From Tenodera sinensis (lineage: Eukaryota; Arthropoda; Insecta; Mantodea; Mantidae), in assembly GCA_030765045.1 (NCBI GenBank), contig CM060964.1, positions 152,051,205 through 152,115,204 of the forward strand: 64,000 bases of DNA. Reading direction: 5' to 3'. A program made the translations under genes and the position numbers. Numbering within the stretch: position 1 is the first letter of the stretch; each line of letters begins with the position of its first letter. A model generated the notes under the pieces. It was not told the origin of the DNA and did not search any database. It saw only the letters and a program-made list of their open reading frames with translations. Below, piece by piece: positions 46,903 to 57,774 of this stretch.

Positions 46903-47446
46903 CAGGGGTCTCCGTCTAGGGGATATGTGAATGGCGACCACAAGGTACCCAAGCTGAGCAGAACATTACTTCCACTTACTGGTGTTTTGCTCCTCTGTAA
47001 CTTTTCTATCTGACCTTACCTTGGTCATCTCTTGTTCTCTTCTAACCCCGATGCTATTAGGGTTCCTGAGGGCTAGGGAGTCTTTATTTTTCCAACCTCT
47101 CCATTTCTCTAATTTCTCTATAAAATCTTAACCCCTAACATGCTGACCTGTCATGGCATGTAATACGTCCTCTGATTGGTAATCAGAGGATATGGTCGGT
47201 GAATTTATTTTGATAACTCTCCCGGTCAGGTCGGTGAGGCCCGTAAACCAACGACAGGTGTGGTCCTCCAGACATTCTGGGGGTTATGAGAGAGCGATGT
47301 GACCGCCAAAACATAAAAATATGGTGCTCTCTAAAAAGCGGTTACTATTACTGCTATTGCTCTCTTCAATATCATCAGTGAAAAATATTGGAGAGCAAGA
47401 GAATTAATGACTTCATTGTCAGAAATCCAGCATTAGCTAACAACAT
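46903..47446 (+). mobile_element. Non-autonomous LINE deletion derivative, copy B
   Basis: It has the same make-up as copy A at 23240-23777: a shared 5' segment beginning AGGGGTCTCCGTCTAGGGG, the 10-bp stem hairpin at 47168-47190, the rest of the LINE leader, then the 3' end TTGGAGAGCAAGAGAATTAA to CAGCATTAGCTAACAACA. At the junction copy B reads CAATATC|ATCAGTG where copy A has about nine more leader bases. TSDs are unclear. It sits inside the DNA transposon at 45335-49615. Confidence 0.85.
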
Positions 47447-47573
47447 ATTTAATTTATAATTGCACAAATGCCATTTATTGCAAGGACAGTTTCAAATAAT
47501 TATTATATATTTTTCAGTTAATTTCTAGTAATATGACTCAATTTATTACACTCTCTTAATAACTGTCAGCACT

Positions 47574-49028
47574 TTACATTTGACCTAAACATAATACATA
47601 TAATGTTACCTTAATCGGACATGGGTTCAACACCCAAAGAGTCCTGGTTGGCCTGTTCACCGCCCTCACAAGAACTGGAGTCACTGCTGGATGAACTGCT
47701 GGTCTAATGATTAGAGGCTCTATATCATCCTGTAGCTGATCTGCTTTCCACATATCGTCTTCTATCCCTTCAATGTGTTTGCAGTAATTTAACCACTGAT
47801 TTTGTGTGACTGATTCAAAACCATTGTCTATTAAACGTCCCATCTCCTTCTGCTTAAATGTAATGTTAAGTCGCCCAACATGTCCCTTTACCTGACTCCA
47901 TACCATTTCTATAGGATTTAATTGGCAATGATACGGAGGCAACCTACAGACAATTACTCCATGTTCTTCTGCAATCGAGACTATAACAGTGGCACTATAA
48001 TTATCTTGCACAGAATTCACAATAGTCAGCAATTCCCTTTTAAGGCAATCATCCGAGTAGGGGATATGTTTTGATAGCAGCCAATGTTTTATGTCATCCT
48101 TACGGGATTTTGTAGTTGGAAGAGTCTCTACTTTTCTACCATGATAGGAGGCATTGTCCATAACAATGATTGTTCCCGGTTCTCTATTGGGCAATAGTTG
48201 GTTCCTGAACCACTGTTCAAATCTGTCACTGTCCATTTCATCATGACAATCAGCAGAACCTTTTTTCACCAAGAAGACAAGTTTTGCACCCTGTACAAAT
48301 CCCATCGTACCACCGGCATGCAACATTACAAATCGTGGTCCGCGAGCAGTAGGTGCTTTAAGACCAGTGGATAACCCGGCCAAAAGCGCTTCTTTAGGAG
48401 TTTTTATTGTCCTATCCTTCCAAACTTTTGATACAGTGTGCCCTACATTTACCCAACTTTCATCAAGGTACATGATTTTCCTTCCCTCTTTCCTGAATTG
48501 TTTTATTTTCCGTAAATAGGAATGCTGCCACACTATAATATCACTTCTCTCAATCATAAACAATTTGTTTCCTCTCTTTTCAAAATCAAATCCCATTTCC
48601 TTCACTAAGCGATAAAAGGTTGAATATTTAAAATTTGGCAAGTCCTCATCCTCATTGACCTTTTTCAACAGGGACAGAATTGTAGGGGGAATATTTTGAA
48701 ACAGAAATTCATGAAATTTGCGTCGTATAGAACTGCGTACAAAATCATTATATTTCACCTCCCTGCTGGTTTTGTATGTATGTACCGTTTGTCTTGTTTT
48801 CCGCGGTGTAGTGATGGGACCCTTTTTACATTCTTTTCTTAATCTAAAAAATGTACGCCTACTCACACCAGTCGCCTTATGAAGTTCACTAACAATAAAC
48901 GAGTCACTGTGTCCGGGGTTCTTTTCCTTTAAATGATCATACACCCTAAGAATTGTTTTTTGCTCGCCACTTTTAATAATTTCGCCTTTTCTTCTGTGAT
49001 CCATTCCGCACTGATCACTTAACTGCAA
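47574..49028 (-). CDS. Transposase, IS630/Tc1-mariner-like, DDE with 82-residue D-E spacer
   Basis: This open frame of 484 codons has no internal stop. ATG at 49004 (MDHRRKGEIIK) is a likelier start than the first ATG at 49028. Residues about 15-75 form a helix-turn-helix region (VSELHKATGVSRRTFFRLRK); residues about 90-145 (FVRSSIRRKFHEF...YSTFYRLVKEMGF) form a second one. The catalytic core shows D189 (MYLDESWVN), D291 (VMDNASYH) and E374 (LNPIEMVWSQVK), so 82 residues separate the second D and the E, against 34-41 in classical families. A DD82E group (I recall the name Sailor) has been described; I could not check membership. The C-terminal region, residues 440-484, has no recognised domain. 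Related pieces lie at 2600-2835 and 32650-33125. Confidence 0.9.
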   Translation of the reverse strand: MQLSDQCGMDHRRKGEIIKSGEQKTILRVYDHLKEKNPGHSDSFIVSELHKATGVSRRTFFRLRKECKKGPITTPRKTRQTVHTYKTSREVKYNDFVRSSIRRKFHEFLFQNIPPTILSLLKKVNEDEDLPNFKYSTFYRLVKEMGFDFEKRGNKLFMIERSDIIVWQHSYLRKIKQFRKEGRKIMYLDESWVNVGHTVSKVWKDRTIKTPKEALLAGLSTGLKAPTARGPRFVMLHAGGTMGFVQGAKLVFLVKKGSADCHDEMDSDRFEQWFRNQLLPNREPGTIIVMDNASYHGRKVETLPTTKSRKDDIKHWLLSKHIPYSDDCLKRELLTIVNSVQDNYSATVIVSIAEEHGVIVCRLPPYHCQLNPIEMVWSQVKGHVGRLNITFKQKEMGRLIDNGFESVTQNQWLNYCKHIEGIEDDMWKADQLQDDIEPLIIRPAVHPAVTPVLVRAVNRPTRTLWVLNPCPIKVTLYVLCLGQM

Positions 49029-49615
49029 TGCACACGATTACCAGAGAACTTGTAAAACTCGCTCACACCTCAAATTCCTGAAGCCTATTGAAAACCTCCA
49101 CTGAAGTGAAACCTCCACCCTCATCGGCCCTTCAACTGCCACACATCTGGTTTCCATCATCTGCAAGACAGGAGAACCGGGTGTTGTTGGCCGTGTGCTT
49201 GGCGCGCTAAAAACATTCGCCTTTAAATGGTGATTTATGGATGGCTTGTTACTGGAGATGTTCTATATTTATATAAAAAATAATTTTGTTATTTCCTTGA
49301 CAACTTTTCCAGATTTTTTTCATTGCAATTATTTCAGTTTAAAACCATGTTTAAACGTGCGGAGCGAGAAAGATGTTAAAAAATCTGCTTTCAACAAAAT
49401 TTTACATTTTATTATTTTAAAAAATGTATAATTGCATAAAAGGTTTATCGTGCATACCATAGTATTCTTCGACACATTTTACACCGAAATGCATGTTCAT
49501 ACTTTATCTTAGTCACATTTGAAAACACGCAAATTTGGCAACAGTGCACCTGATTCTACCATAAGAATAACATGGTCCATAAGAGCCCGTTGTGCCTTCA
49601 TGATGTGAAAATAGC

Positions 49616-49890
49616 TATAGCATCGATCTTACCTCTTTCCTCTGTCCTCAAAATCACTATGTTGAATCTTCTTCTGTCATCTTCCAATTTCATCACTCTG
49701 CCTCTGATGTCATGAATCTCCTCGATTTTCCTCCATTCTCTTGTATATTTCATCTTCCTTGCTTCGTTTCCATCACTCTCCTTCCACCCCTTCTCTTGTA
49801 GCCAGAATTTCTTCTAAATCGTTCAATTTTCCATTGTTGGTCACCATTGTCACTTGACTGCTTTTTCTTCCTACTCTCTGGAGTGTCTAC
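49616..49890 (-). pseudogene. LINE ORF1-like remnant, 5' part
   Basis: On the minus strand a charged, coiled-coil-like stretch (SDEIGR, QKKIQHSDFEDR in shifting frames) includes a decayed DDRRRFNIVILRTEE block, matching the segment that precedes the RRM-like part in LINE ORF1 proteins. It is separated from its continuation (44990-45334) by the DNA transposon. Confidence 0.45.
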
Positions 49891-50234
49891 TCCCTTCTAC
49901 TGCTCACTTAATACTAACTGAATAGTAATGACTGTATAAAAAATTCCATTAATAAGACAAAAGCAATGTGGCAAATAGTAAATAAAGTGACTAATACAGT
50001 ACTTCACAAGGAATGTAGGACTTGAACCAAAAATACAAAAATTTCTGATGCAAATCATGTTGCCATGTGTTTTAATTTTTATTTTACAGAAATAATTAAA
50101 GAATTGGTTCAAAAATAATATAGGGAATAGCACTGCCCCAATAAAAATATTGCCAATAATGTGAAATCCATGTACCTTTATGAAGTTACTTCCGGAGGAA
50201 TTTTTTTTGTTTTGTTTAAATGTTTAATGTCTGC

Positions 50235-50440
50235 TTTTACTGCATACAGTACCACAGGCAGTGACACCGATGGTACATGGAATGAAGATGGCTGGGGAAA
50301 CCATAGAACCTGGAGGAAACCCACCCCAGCGCCACTTCGTCCACCACAAATCCCACATGCAGTTGCCAGGGATCGAACCCAGGCCGCTTTGGTGAGAAGT
50401 GAATGGTATAACCACTCAGCTACAGTGCGGTCGTTAAGGA
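50235..50440 (-). mobile_element. tRNA-derived SINE, reverse orientation
   Basis: The minus strand begins near 50440 with GTAGCTGAGTGGTTATACCA (A box) and TGGGTTCGATCCC (B box, about 50372). It is followed by a GC-richer body with GGTTTCCTCCAGG and GGTTTCCCC. That central part resembles the GGTTTTTTCCGAGG...GGTTTTCCC segment of the SINE at 9075, although heads and tails differ. The tail side ends near 50235 in AT-rich DNA. Confidence 0.72.
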
Positions 50441-50444
50441 AATA

Positions 50445-51002
50445 GTTGATATATCAAGTGGAATGAATAAGGGAAGTATGCAGGGAAGTATTTGATTTTG
50501 TTTCGTACATAATCACAAAACTATCCCTACTGTTTTCATGTTGTCTGTATGTTTTAAGTTCACTATTCAGTCCAATGTTATGTATATATGCAACTAAATT
50601 ATACATTTTCTTGACATGTTCAGTGTTTACAGGCTTTTATGGCTGCTAGTGAACTTACTGAATGCAATCCAATCCATTTTTGGTACATATTTTTCAGGAT
50701 TTTATGATGTATTGGATATAATTATAACAAAATGTACCTGATTGAATAATAGGCTCATATGTGTAGTGTATCCATTACTAGTAGAAGCTTCCCAGAAACA
50801 TTACAGACTTTCAACATTACACACCTGCATAAAAAAAGAAACTTAGGTGTCGCATTACCTATCGCATTATGTCCAATTTCCATTCCATTTGCATTTTTGA
50901 AAATACCAGAAAAAATAGTTTATAGAACACTACTCATTCACTGAAGAAAACTATCATTGCTCTCAGCATGGCTTTAGACATAAATCAACAGACAGCAATA
51001 TA
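50445..51002. other. AT-rich flank, nothing recognised
   Basis: I found no coding or repeat signature. Confidence 0.4.
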
Positions 51003-51185
51003 TAGTTGAACCTGGTTTATACGGAACTCAGTTCTACATAACTTGCATTTATACATACATTTTTGTACGTCTGACAAAATGTAATTTAGGAACGTATAAA
51101 CAGAACCTTATTTATACTTAAAGTATTTGTACATAATTCGCTGTTATTTGTACTATATTCAGAGAAATACAACTGAGCTTTATGT

Positions 51186-52165
51186 AATTGTGAGCATATG
51201 GCATATAAGTCATGCCATGTTAAATCGCATAAAATTTGATCCTCATGTCTCCGATTTCATTAATATTAAATTTACGTGTTCTGTGAATGAAAAAATGATA
51301 CTCCTATTCTTTTGTTTGTCTATAAATTAATTATTTTGGTAAATATAAAGCATTAAATTTTCAGATATTTTGCACACACCGTTCTACTTAAATATAAATA
51401 TCTCTGGTATTGTTTTTCAGATAAATATGATCTGTAGCTCATTTTGAACATTGAAATGTGTACTTTATTTATACGTTAAACAAAAAACAGTTTGTTTGAT
51501 ATTTCCTATTTTTACAAGGCCATTAAAATTACAAACATAATTAACAATACTAACGGTTAACTAAAAATTTCCGGGAAAATTTTTAAAACATAGCTTGATG
51601 ATGCCATGTAATCCTAGAAAAAATTCAGATTGGAATTCCAAATACATGCAGAGAAATTAAATAACTCACCATGCCGTGCAGACTGGAGTAATGCTGCTTT
51701 CACAGTCAGGAGGTATACACACCGCGTGCAGCTGATTGCGTGTCATGTGTTGCACTTCCATCAAGGTCAAACTGTTAGCATAAACACTGAAATGGGTCAT
51801 TTCATGTCAAATCGAACACTTCTGAAATTTGACATACTGTTGTCTCCAATTTTTTTTAATCTTATCAGTAGATGAAATTAAATAACCTATGCTTTCTTTT
51901 TGGTGTGGTACACTTATTTTGCGCTTTATTAATATTATTTTTACCGTATATTCGCATACTGTATTATCTAAAAATCATTATACCGAATATTATTTGAATT
52001 TTAGAATTTTCGTGGTTGCAGCAGTCTAAAGTAAACAAAATTACAGTTTTGCATGCCATTGTTTTAGGCTCACTCAAAATGTAAAATAGGCCCCTTTTAG
52101 GGGGTAATATTTTTAAAATATATTTTAATTACTAAATGCTGAATAAAATTCAGAAACCTTTTGTA
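51186..52165 (+). repeat. Left arm of a roughly 1-kb inverted repeat
   Basis: The arm begins GCATATGG and matches, as reverse complement and with roughly 85-90 percent identity by eye, the stretch at 53130-54115. It ends around the TTTTAGGGGGTAATATTTTT motif (about 52094-52113), whose partner is at about 53190-53210. It includes an internal repeat of the outer motif (CATGTCAAATCG near 51806). Confidence 0.9.
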
Positions 52166-52509
52166 AGGTCTAAACGTTTTCCAGACTTTAGGTTCGGGAT
52201 TGCTAAAATTTTTCTTTCTTTGGCCACCTGTTTGGATATTTGTATCATGTGAGTTGAGACATCAAAATGTTGTTTTCTTTTATTGTACGACCAGCTGTCA
52301 AAATTTGTCAGTATTTGTATGTTAAGATTTTTGTGATCCGTTTCATGGAAAGAATCTGCTAATTTTTATATTATTTCAGAATTATTTGTATTATTTCAGA
52401 ATTATTTGTATTATTTCACAATTATTTGAAGTTTCATATGAAGCGTAGTCTGTAGTATGAAATATTTTCTGCTTCATTGTGTGATATTTTCTGCAACTTC
52501 TCTCTAGGG

Positions 52510-52906
52510 TAGCATTTTTGCAAGTTTTCTTTTCTTTTTTGGGAATTCTCCTATTGCAGCCAAACTTTCGTTCAGTTTACCTGTTACATCTGTTTCGACC
52601 ATACTCACTGCATCACTAGAGGATGAGGAGCTATCACTATCATGTTCTTCTGCCAAACTTTCACTAGCACTAGACACATAACTCAGTGGTGGTTTGTTCC
52701 TTTGGAAGTTTTGAAATTTTCATGCGGCAATTATCACAAACTTTCAAATCACGAGATAAGTTTAAGTCTTCTAATTTAAGTTTAATCAGCATTGCTGACG
52801 TCACTGGTCTCAGCTTTTTATTACAAACTCTGTCATTAACTAATTTGAATGGGTTAAAACAGTAACCGTAACTCCGCTGCACCATATCAGCCATGATTAT
52901 ACACAA
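52510..52906 (-). pseudogene. Unknown cysteine-rich protein fragment in the loop of the inverted repeat
   Basis: From ATG at 52906 (or the second Met at 52894, MADMVQRS) the minus strand encodes GYCFNPFKLVNDRVCNKKLR, a mixed helix LKLEDLNLSRDLKVCDNCRM and KISKLPKEQ. One base of frameshift near 52675 continues an acidic serine stretch (EEHDSDSSSSS), then LNESLAAIGEFPKK and KRKLAKML, and a second frameshift continues REKLQKI. The C-NPF...LR.V...L...VC..CR.K pattern recurs, as I recall, in uncharacterised transposon-borne proteins of arthropods and cnidarians. I cannot assign a function; it may be the N-terminus of the protein that once moved this element. Confidence 0.5.
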
Positions 52907-53129
52907 CTACAATCAACACCACAGCTCATACTAAAGGTCAACTAGCGATAAAATTATATTATGCAAACAATAAACACTGGATGTGCAATGACATCTTGCC
53001 CACGTGTTCACAGCACTTTCCTCAATCGATCCAAGTGACTCACCACGCACACGTCATTAGTAAAGTATTTACATCACATCTTATTCGAATCCCATTCTGA
53101 AATCAGCATAGTTCAATGCACAATATTTC

Positions 53130-54115
53130 TGACTATAATTATATTTTTTCAGTTTTTTAAAAGTAAGCGTTTAGTAATTAAAATATATTTTAAAAATATT
53201 ACCCCCTAAAAGAGGCCTATTGTATATTTTGAGTGAACCTAAAATAATTGCATGCAAAACTGCAATTTTTTTTTACTTTAGACTGCTGCAACCACGAAAA
53301 TTCTAAAATTCAAATAATATTCGGTATGATGATTTTTATATAATACAGTATGCGAATATACAGTACAAATAATATTAATAAAGCGCAAAATAAGTGTGTC
53401 ACACCAAAAAGAAAACATACAGGTTATTTAATCTCATCTACCGATAAGATTAAAAAAAAATTGGAGAAAATAGTATGTCAAGTTTCAGAAGTGTTCGATT
53501 TGATGTGGAATGACCCATTTCAGTGTTTATGCTAACAGTTTGACCTTGACGGAAGTGCAACACATGACATGCAATCAGCTGCACGCGGTGTGTATACCTC
53601 CTGACTATGAAAGCAGCGTTACTCCAGTCTGCATGGCTTGGTAAGTTATTTAATTTCTCTGCATGTATTTGGAATTCCAGTCTGAATTTTTTCTAGGATT
53701 ACATGGCATCATCAAGCTACGTTTTAAAAACTTTCCCAGAAATTTTTAGTTAACCGTTAGTATTGTTAATTATGTTTGTAATGTTAATGGCCTTGTAAAA
53801 ATAGGAAATATCAAACTAATTGTTTTTTGTTTAACGTATAAATAAAGTACACATTTCAATGTTCAAAAGAGCTACAGATCATATTTATCTGAAAAATAAT
53901 ACCAGAGATATTTATATTTAAGTAGAACGGTGTGTGCAAAATATCTGAAAATTTAATGCTTTATATTTACCAAAATAATCAATTTACAGACAAACAAAAG
54001 AATAGGGTTATCGTTTTTTCATTCACAGAACACGTAAATTTAATATTAATGAAATCGGAGACGTGCAGGTCAAATTTTGTGCGATTTGACATGGAATGAG
54101 TCATATGCAATCTTA
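53130..54115 (-). repeat. Right arm of the roughly 1-kb inverted repeat
   Basis: This is the reverse complement of 51186-52165, ending GCATATGACTC (complement) near 54108. The loop between arms (52166-53129) is about 960 bp. Confidence 0.9.
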
Positions 54116-54329
54116 AACTTGAGGCGTATATTCCTTGTGTGTTCATAAAGATGCATGCTTTCGGCCGTAGAAACAAAAGACAAAGACATTCGTTGGTAGA
54201 ATCGGCAGCTTTCGGCGTGACCGTGTCGTAGCAACAAACGAGAAGTAAAGATAAAAATTTTCATTGTTTGGTGTTTATTGATTAACAGCAGTTTATCTTT
54301 CAGTTCACAATTGCTTTTAATCAGCTATG

Positions 54330-54556
54330 GAGGGAAAAGAAAAAAATGTACACTAGATCAGAAAGTAAAATTCTTACGAGAGTTGGAACTTAATCCACAC
54401 AAAACCAAAACCAAAATTATTTCAGACTTAAAAAGTGCTTATACCACACTACGTATAGTCATCAGTAACAAAATTATATGTATGCACTTAATGGAAAAAA
54501 AAAGTGAAACAAGCCAATTAACTGATTTCTTTAAGGCAGGACCAAGTTCAAAGTAA
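54330..54556 (+). pseudogene. Internally deleted Tigger/pogo-like transposase
   Basis: After a frameshifted ATG near 54326 the frame reads GKRKKCTLDQKVKFLRELEL and NPHKTKTKIISDL, the helix-turn-helix start of Tigger-type (CENP-B-related) transposases. It then passes almost directly to KKSETSQLTDFFKAGPSSK, the typical end (..QTTLTDFF) of the same family. The catalytic DDE part has been lost by an internal deletion. Confidence 0.75.
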
Positions 54557-54695
54557 TGTTTTCTTCGTATACGTCTGTCTTGTTTTTCACATAGATGTAT
54601 TGCTTTTTAAAGAAATATGATGCATTATCAAAATCTCATTTGTAAGTAATCTTACCTCTTCCCCCTGATATATGTATAAATTAGGTTCAGCTGTA

Positions 54696-56530
54696 TGTAC
54701 TCACTTTTAAATACTGTTCTGTATGCACTAGAGATAATATAGAAAAGGCTATTGACATATTCTTAGATTTAAATGTGGTATTCACTACTGTTGACCAATT
54801 TTTCTCAAAGAAATTGTGTAACTGTGGTATCAAAGGAATAGCTTTCAAATCCTAGCACTAGGGATGGGACCTTGATGCCGCCGATACCTCGGTACTCTCG
54901 ATACTTGATGGTGTCGAAGTGTGTCTGATACTTTGAGATAAACCTTTGCTACTTTTCAATTTTTTTTAAATTTTTAAGTTTTGTGTTATTGAAAGTTGTC
55001 GAGTTTAACTTTGTGCTAGATAAAGAATGAAAGGAATTGAGTTTTAGCCTTACACGTCCCCCCAAGAGTTGCTGATTATATTTCTTGATAGACCTTGACT
55101 GTGCTTCCTGTGAGTGAATGAATACAACATTCTTTAGACTCTTATGTCTCAATGAAAACATGCAGAACAATGGTAGAAGAATTAGAGTACTTGTAAAACA
55201 TATAACTGAGTTGTGAATGAAGCTGATTTAGCTGACGCACTAAATCACATTTCTACAATACCTGGCTTGGTATCTCACTCTCAAATCTACTCCAGTGACC
55301 AAAATCTGTCAATCTAGACATGAAATAATACAGTACATGGAAATATTTGTTTTTCCCTTCCATCTGTTAGTGTTGTGCAAGTCAAACTTGAGTCATGACC
55401 ATATCTTACAGGTATACCATACAACTAATTTCCATAAATATTTTGTTTTGCCAATATACAACCATGATATTGAATAAACCATGAGTGAAGTATGGAACTG
55501 TTTTGAAGTAGAAATACTAATAATAAGAGTAGTGTAGAAAATATGCAGAAAAGCATTTTCGCGCAGTGGTAATTTTACAACAAGTTTAAAGAAGTATGTT
55601 ACATTCATACACTCATGTAAGTTAACAAACTTCTATTAAAAAAGTAATATAGTTTCCTGTCACCTTCAGAACATGGTGGCACAACATCTGAAATTGTTGG
55701 GCCAAAACAAAATTGGTTACTTGCTAAATATTAAAATCACAAGCACTATAAACAGTTAAGTATTCTTCAGGTTTGAGTTAGATTTTTTAGTTACAGTTTT
55801 ATACTCACCTTTACTTTAAACTGTTGAAAGTACTGTAACGCTTTCAAGGTCAATAAACTCGTCAACTGTAACAGAAAAGTCTGCTGTGATGCACTATTTT
55901 CGGTTAGAAAACCACAATATTGGTCAAAATATAAAGTTGTTTAACTCACTTATTTCATCAATAGAATTGAATATTTGGGATAAAATATGCATCAAAAGCA
56001 GTGATAACGTAATAAATGTGAAATCCTGGCATTGAACAAAGTGTTACAACTCTATACCCCTAACAGACGGCAGAGGGAGAGAGTTTGTCACCCAACAGCT
56101 GAGAATGAGGTCAAATGAGCTCAAAACATTGCAGTATTTTCAACATTTTAAAGTGAAGGTTGATTGCATGTTTTTATACTCGGAAAACTACTAACATTTT
56201 TCAGTGAACAAGCTATCGCCTTTACAACTTTTTATAAAGTAAGTATTGAGTAACAGTGCTTAAAAATCAGTATTGGTATAAAGCATCAAGAAATAGCAGT
56301 AGCGTTCCATAGCTACCTTATACAAACACCTTTTCAGTGGCTTGTTATAATGTAGTTGATATAAAATGTGGAATACCATGGTACTCTATTCTAGGCCTGT
56401 TTCTGTTTGTGTATATAAATGGTTTAACTGATAATATCCAAGCTCATAAAATTCTATCATGTGCAGATGATGCTAATTTATGAATATCAGTAAATAAAAA
56501 CACAATTTTAAATGAATAACTAAATCATAC
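54696..56530. other. AT-rich sequence, one possible hAT end
   Basis: Around 54863-54945 the motif TCGATAC/CGATACCTCGG recurs after TAGGGATGGGA, a pattern seen at ends of some hAT elements, but no partner end was found. The rest has no recognised feature. Confidence 0.3.
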
Positions 56531-56532
56531 TA

Positions 56533-57224
56533 GAGTAGAATCCTGATAACTCGACGTAATAGGACTGAGAGCACGTCGAGTTACAGAAATGTCTAGTTCC
56601 ACGAAATAAGGGTCTGTTATTCACAACTCATAACATGATACTACAAATTACATAAATGTACATTATAGGAAACAGAAAAGATTAACATATCCTAAAAATT
56701 TGTTATGTATTAATGTTTCCCTTTGTGTGGTCTCTTTGGCGCATCCAATCTAATTTCCATTGTCATGTTAACTTATCTTTTCTTCTTGCTCGACATTTTC
56801 ACTGGCACAAACTCAATACAACACTAGCAGTAAGCCTAAAATCTGAGAAGCTGTACTGTAACCAGAAATAGGTAACTGAAAATTCAGCTTACCACGCATG
56901 TACAGAGTACAGCAATAAACCTGTAAACCTTCCAAACAAGTTTTTGTGCTATATATCCACATTATTAGCAGCAAGCTTTTGATTTTGTGATAATCTGCCA
57001 CCTGCTAATGTTCTGACTAGATATTGAAGGTCAATACCGGTCAGCCCTTTTGCTACGGTGAGGGAGAATGCAGTGGTTTGTATACATACACTAATTAAAA
57101 TTTATGTATACCTACTTTTTATACCGCATAGCAGATTATAAAAATTATTACAGTTAAGTTTATAACAGTAAAATATTAAAAAAGGCATCAAGTTATCGAT
57201 AGTTGAGTTATATGAATTCTACTG
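56533..57224 (-). mobile_element. 692-bp pogo-like deletion derivative with TA TSD
   Basis: Inverted ends GAGTAGAATCCTGATAACTC and CAGTAGAATTCATATAACTC are flanked by TA at 56531-56532 and 57225-57226. A short minus-strand start near 56798 (MSSKKKR) is like the first codons of a Tigger/pogo transposase. No catalytic domain remains. Confidence 0.78.
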
Positions 57225-57226
57225 TA

Positions 57227-57766
57227 TTAATGAATTGGGAAAGTGCGTGAAAAATAACTTAGTTCTAAACACTAGTAAAACAGTGTATCTTAATTTTCGC
57301 ATTACAGATAGTATAAAAGATTATTGTATTATTGCAGAACTATTGCATTTTTATGCTTCTTTTTTTTTTTTTTTTTTCCTTTTTTTTAAGTAAAATGAGA
57401 CAGTGCAACAGAATAAATTATTTAAGATTAACTTTCAGCAACTAAAGAGTTACACAAATAAGAACACGTCTGAGCGTATTCGATCACAGCCACATTAGTT
57501 TGTAGTTTAAAAGAAAGGGGAGGCGAAACAATAGTACCGTGTGATGCCGAAACTGCGATGCAAATACTGTCTCCAATAAAAAAAGTTATAAATGATGCTT
57601 TAGTTATTGAACTAAAAATCATCTTTTACTTATAAAGGCATTTATGATACTGTTGAATCGTGTGTACCTTTCAACTGGAGTCTATATTATAGGATTTCTG
57701 ACTATGAAACACAACATCCATTATTGTGCAACTTTTCAATATACGCTAGCATTTCAGTATCCATTT
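57227..57766. other. AT-rich spacer with a T-rich tract
   Basis: A T tract at about 57360-57387, broken by CC, is the only notable feature. Confidence 0.4.
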
Positions 57767-57774
57767 CTAGGAAC

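Larger units (their letters stand above)
45335..49615 (-). mobile_element. 4.3-kb DNA transposon with long-spacer DDE transposase
   Basis: The left end (TTTTCACGTTATGAAGGCAC) and the complement of the right end (TTTTCACATCATGAAGGCAC) are inverted repeats extending through CTCTTATGG and GTTGCCA over about 65-75 bp with one indel. TATA lies just outside at 45331-45334 and 49616-49619, compatible with a TA or TATA TSD. The flanks are two halves of one LINE ORF1. The transposase is near the right end. The left half carries microsatellites, a stray duplicate of the transposase 5' end (45553-45598) and a LINE derivative (46903-47446). Confidence 0.85.
51005..54693 (+). mobile_element. Tigger/pogo-like transposon containing a large inverted-repeat insertion
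   Basis: The left end TAGTTGAACCTGGTTTATAC and the complement of the right end CAGCTGAACCTAATTTATAC are inverted repeats, flanked by TA at 51003-51004 and 54694-54695. A shortened transposase (54330-54556) reads rightward near the right end. The 2.9-kb inverted-repeat structure at 51186-54115 occupies what would be the 5' untranslated part. Confidence 0.82.

Noticed and set aside
54863..55100. hAT element end with TCGATAC repeats
   Set aside because: A TAGGGATGG start and repeated motif are suggestive, but no matching opposite end or 8-bp duplication was found.
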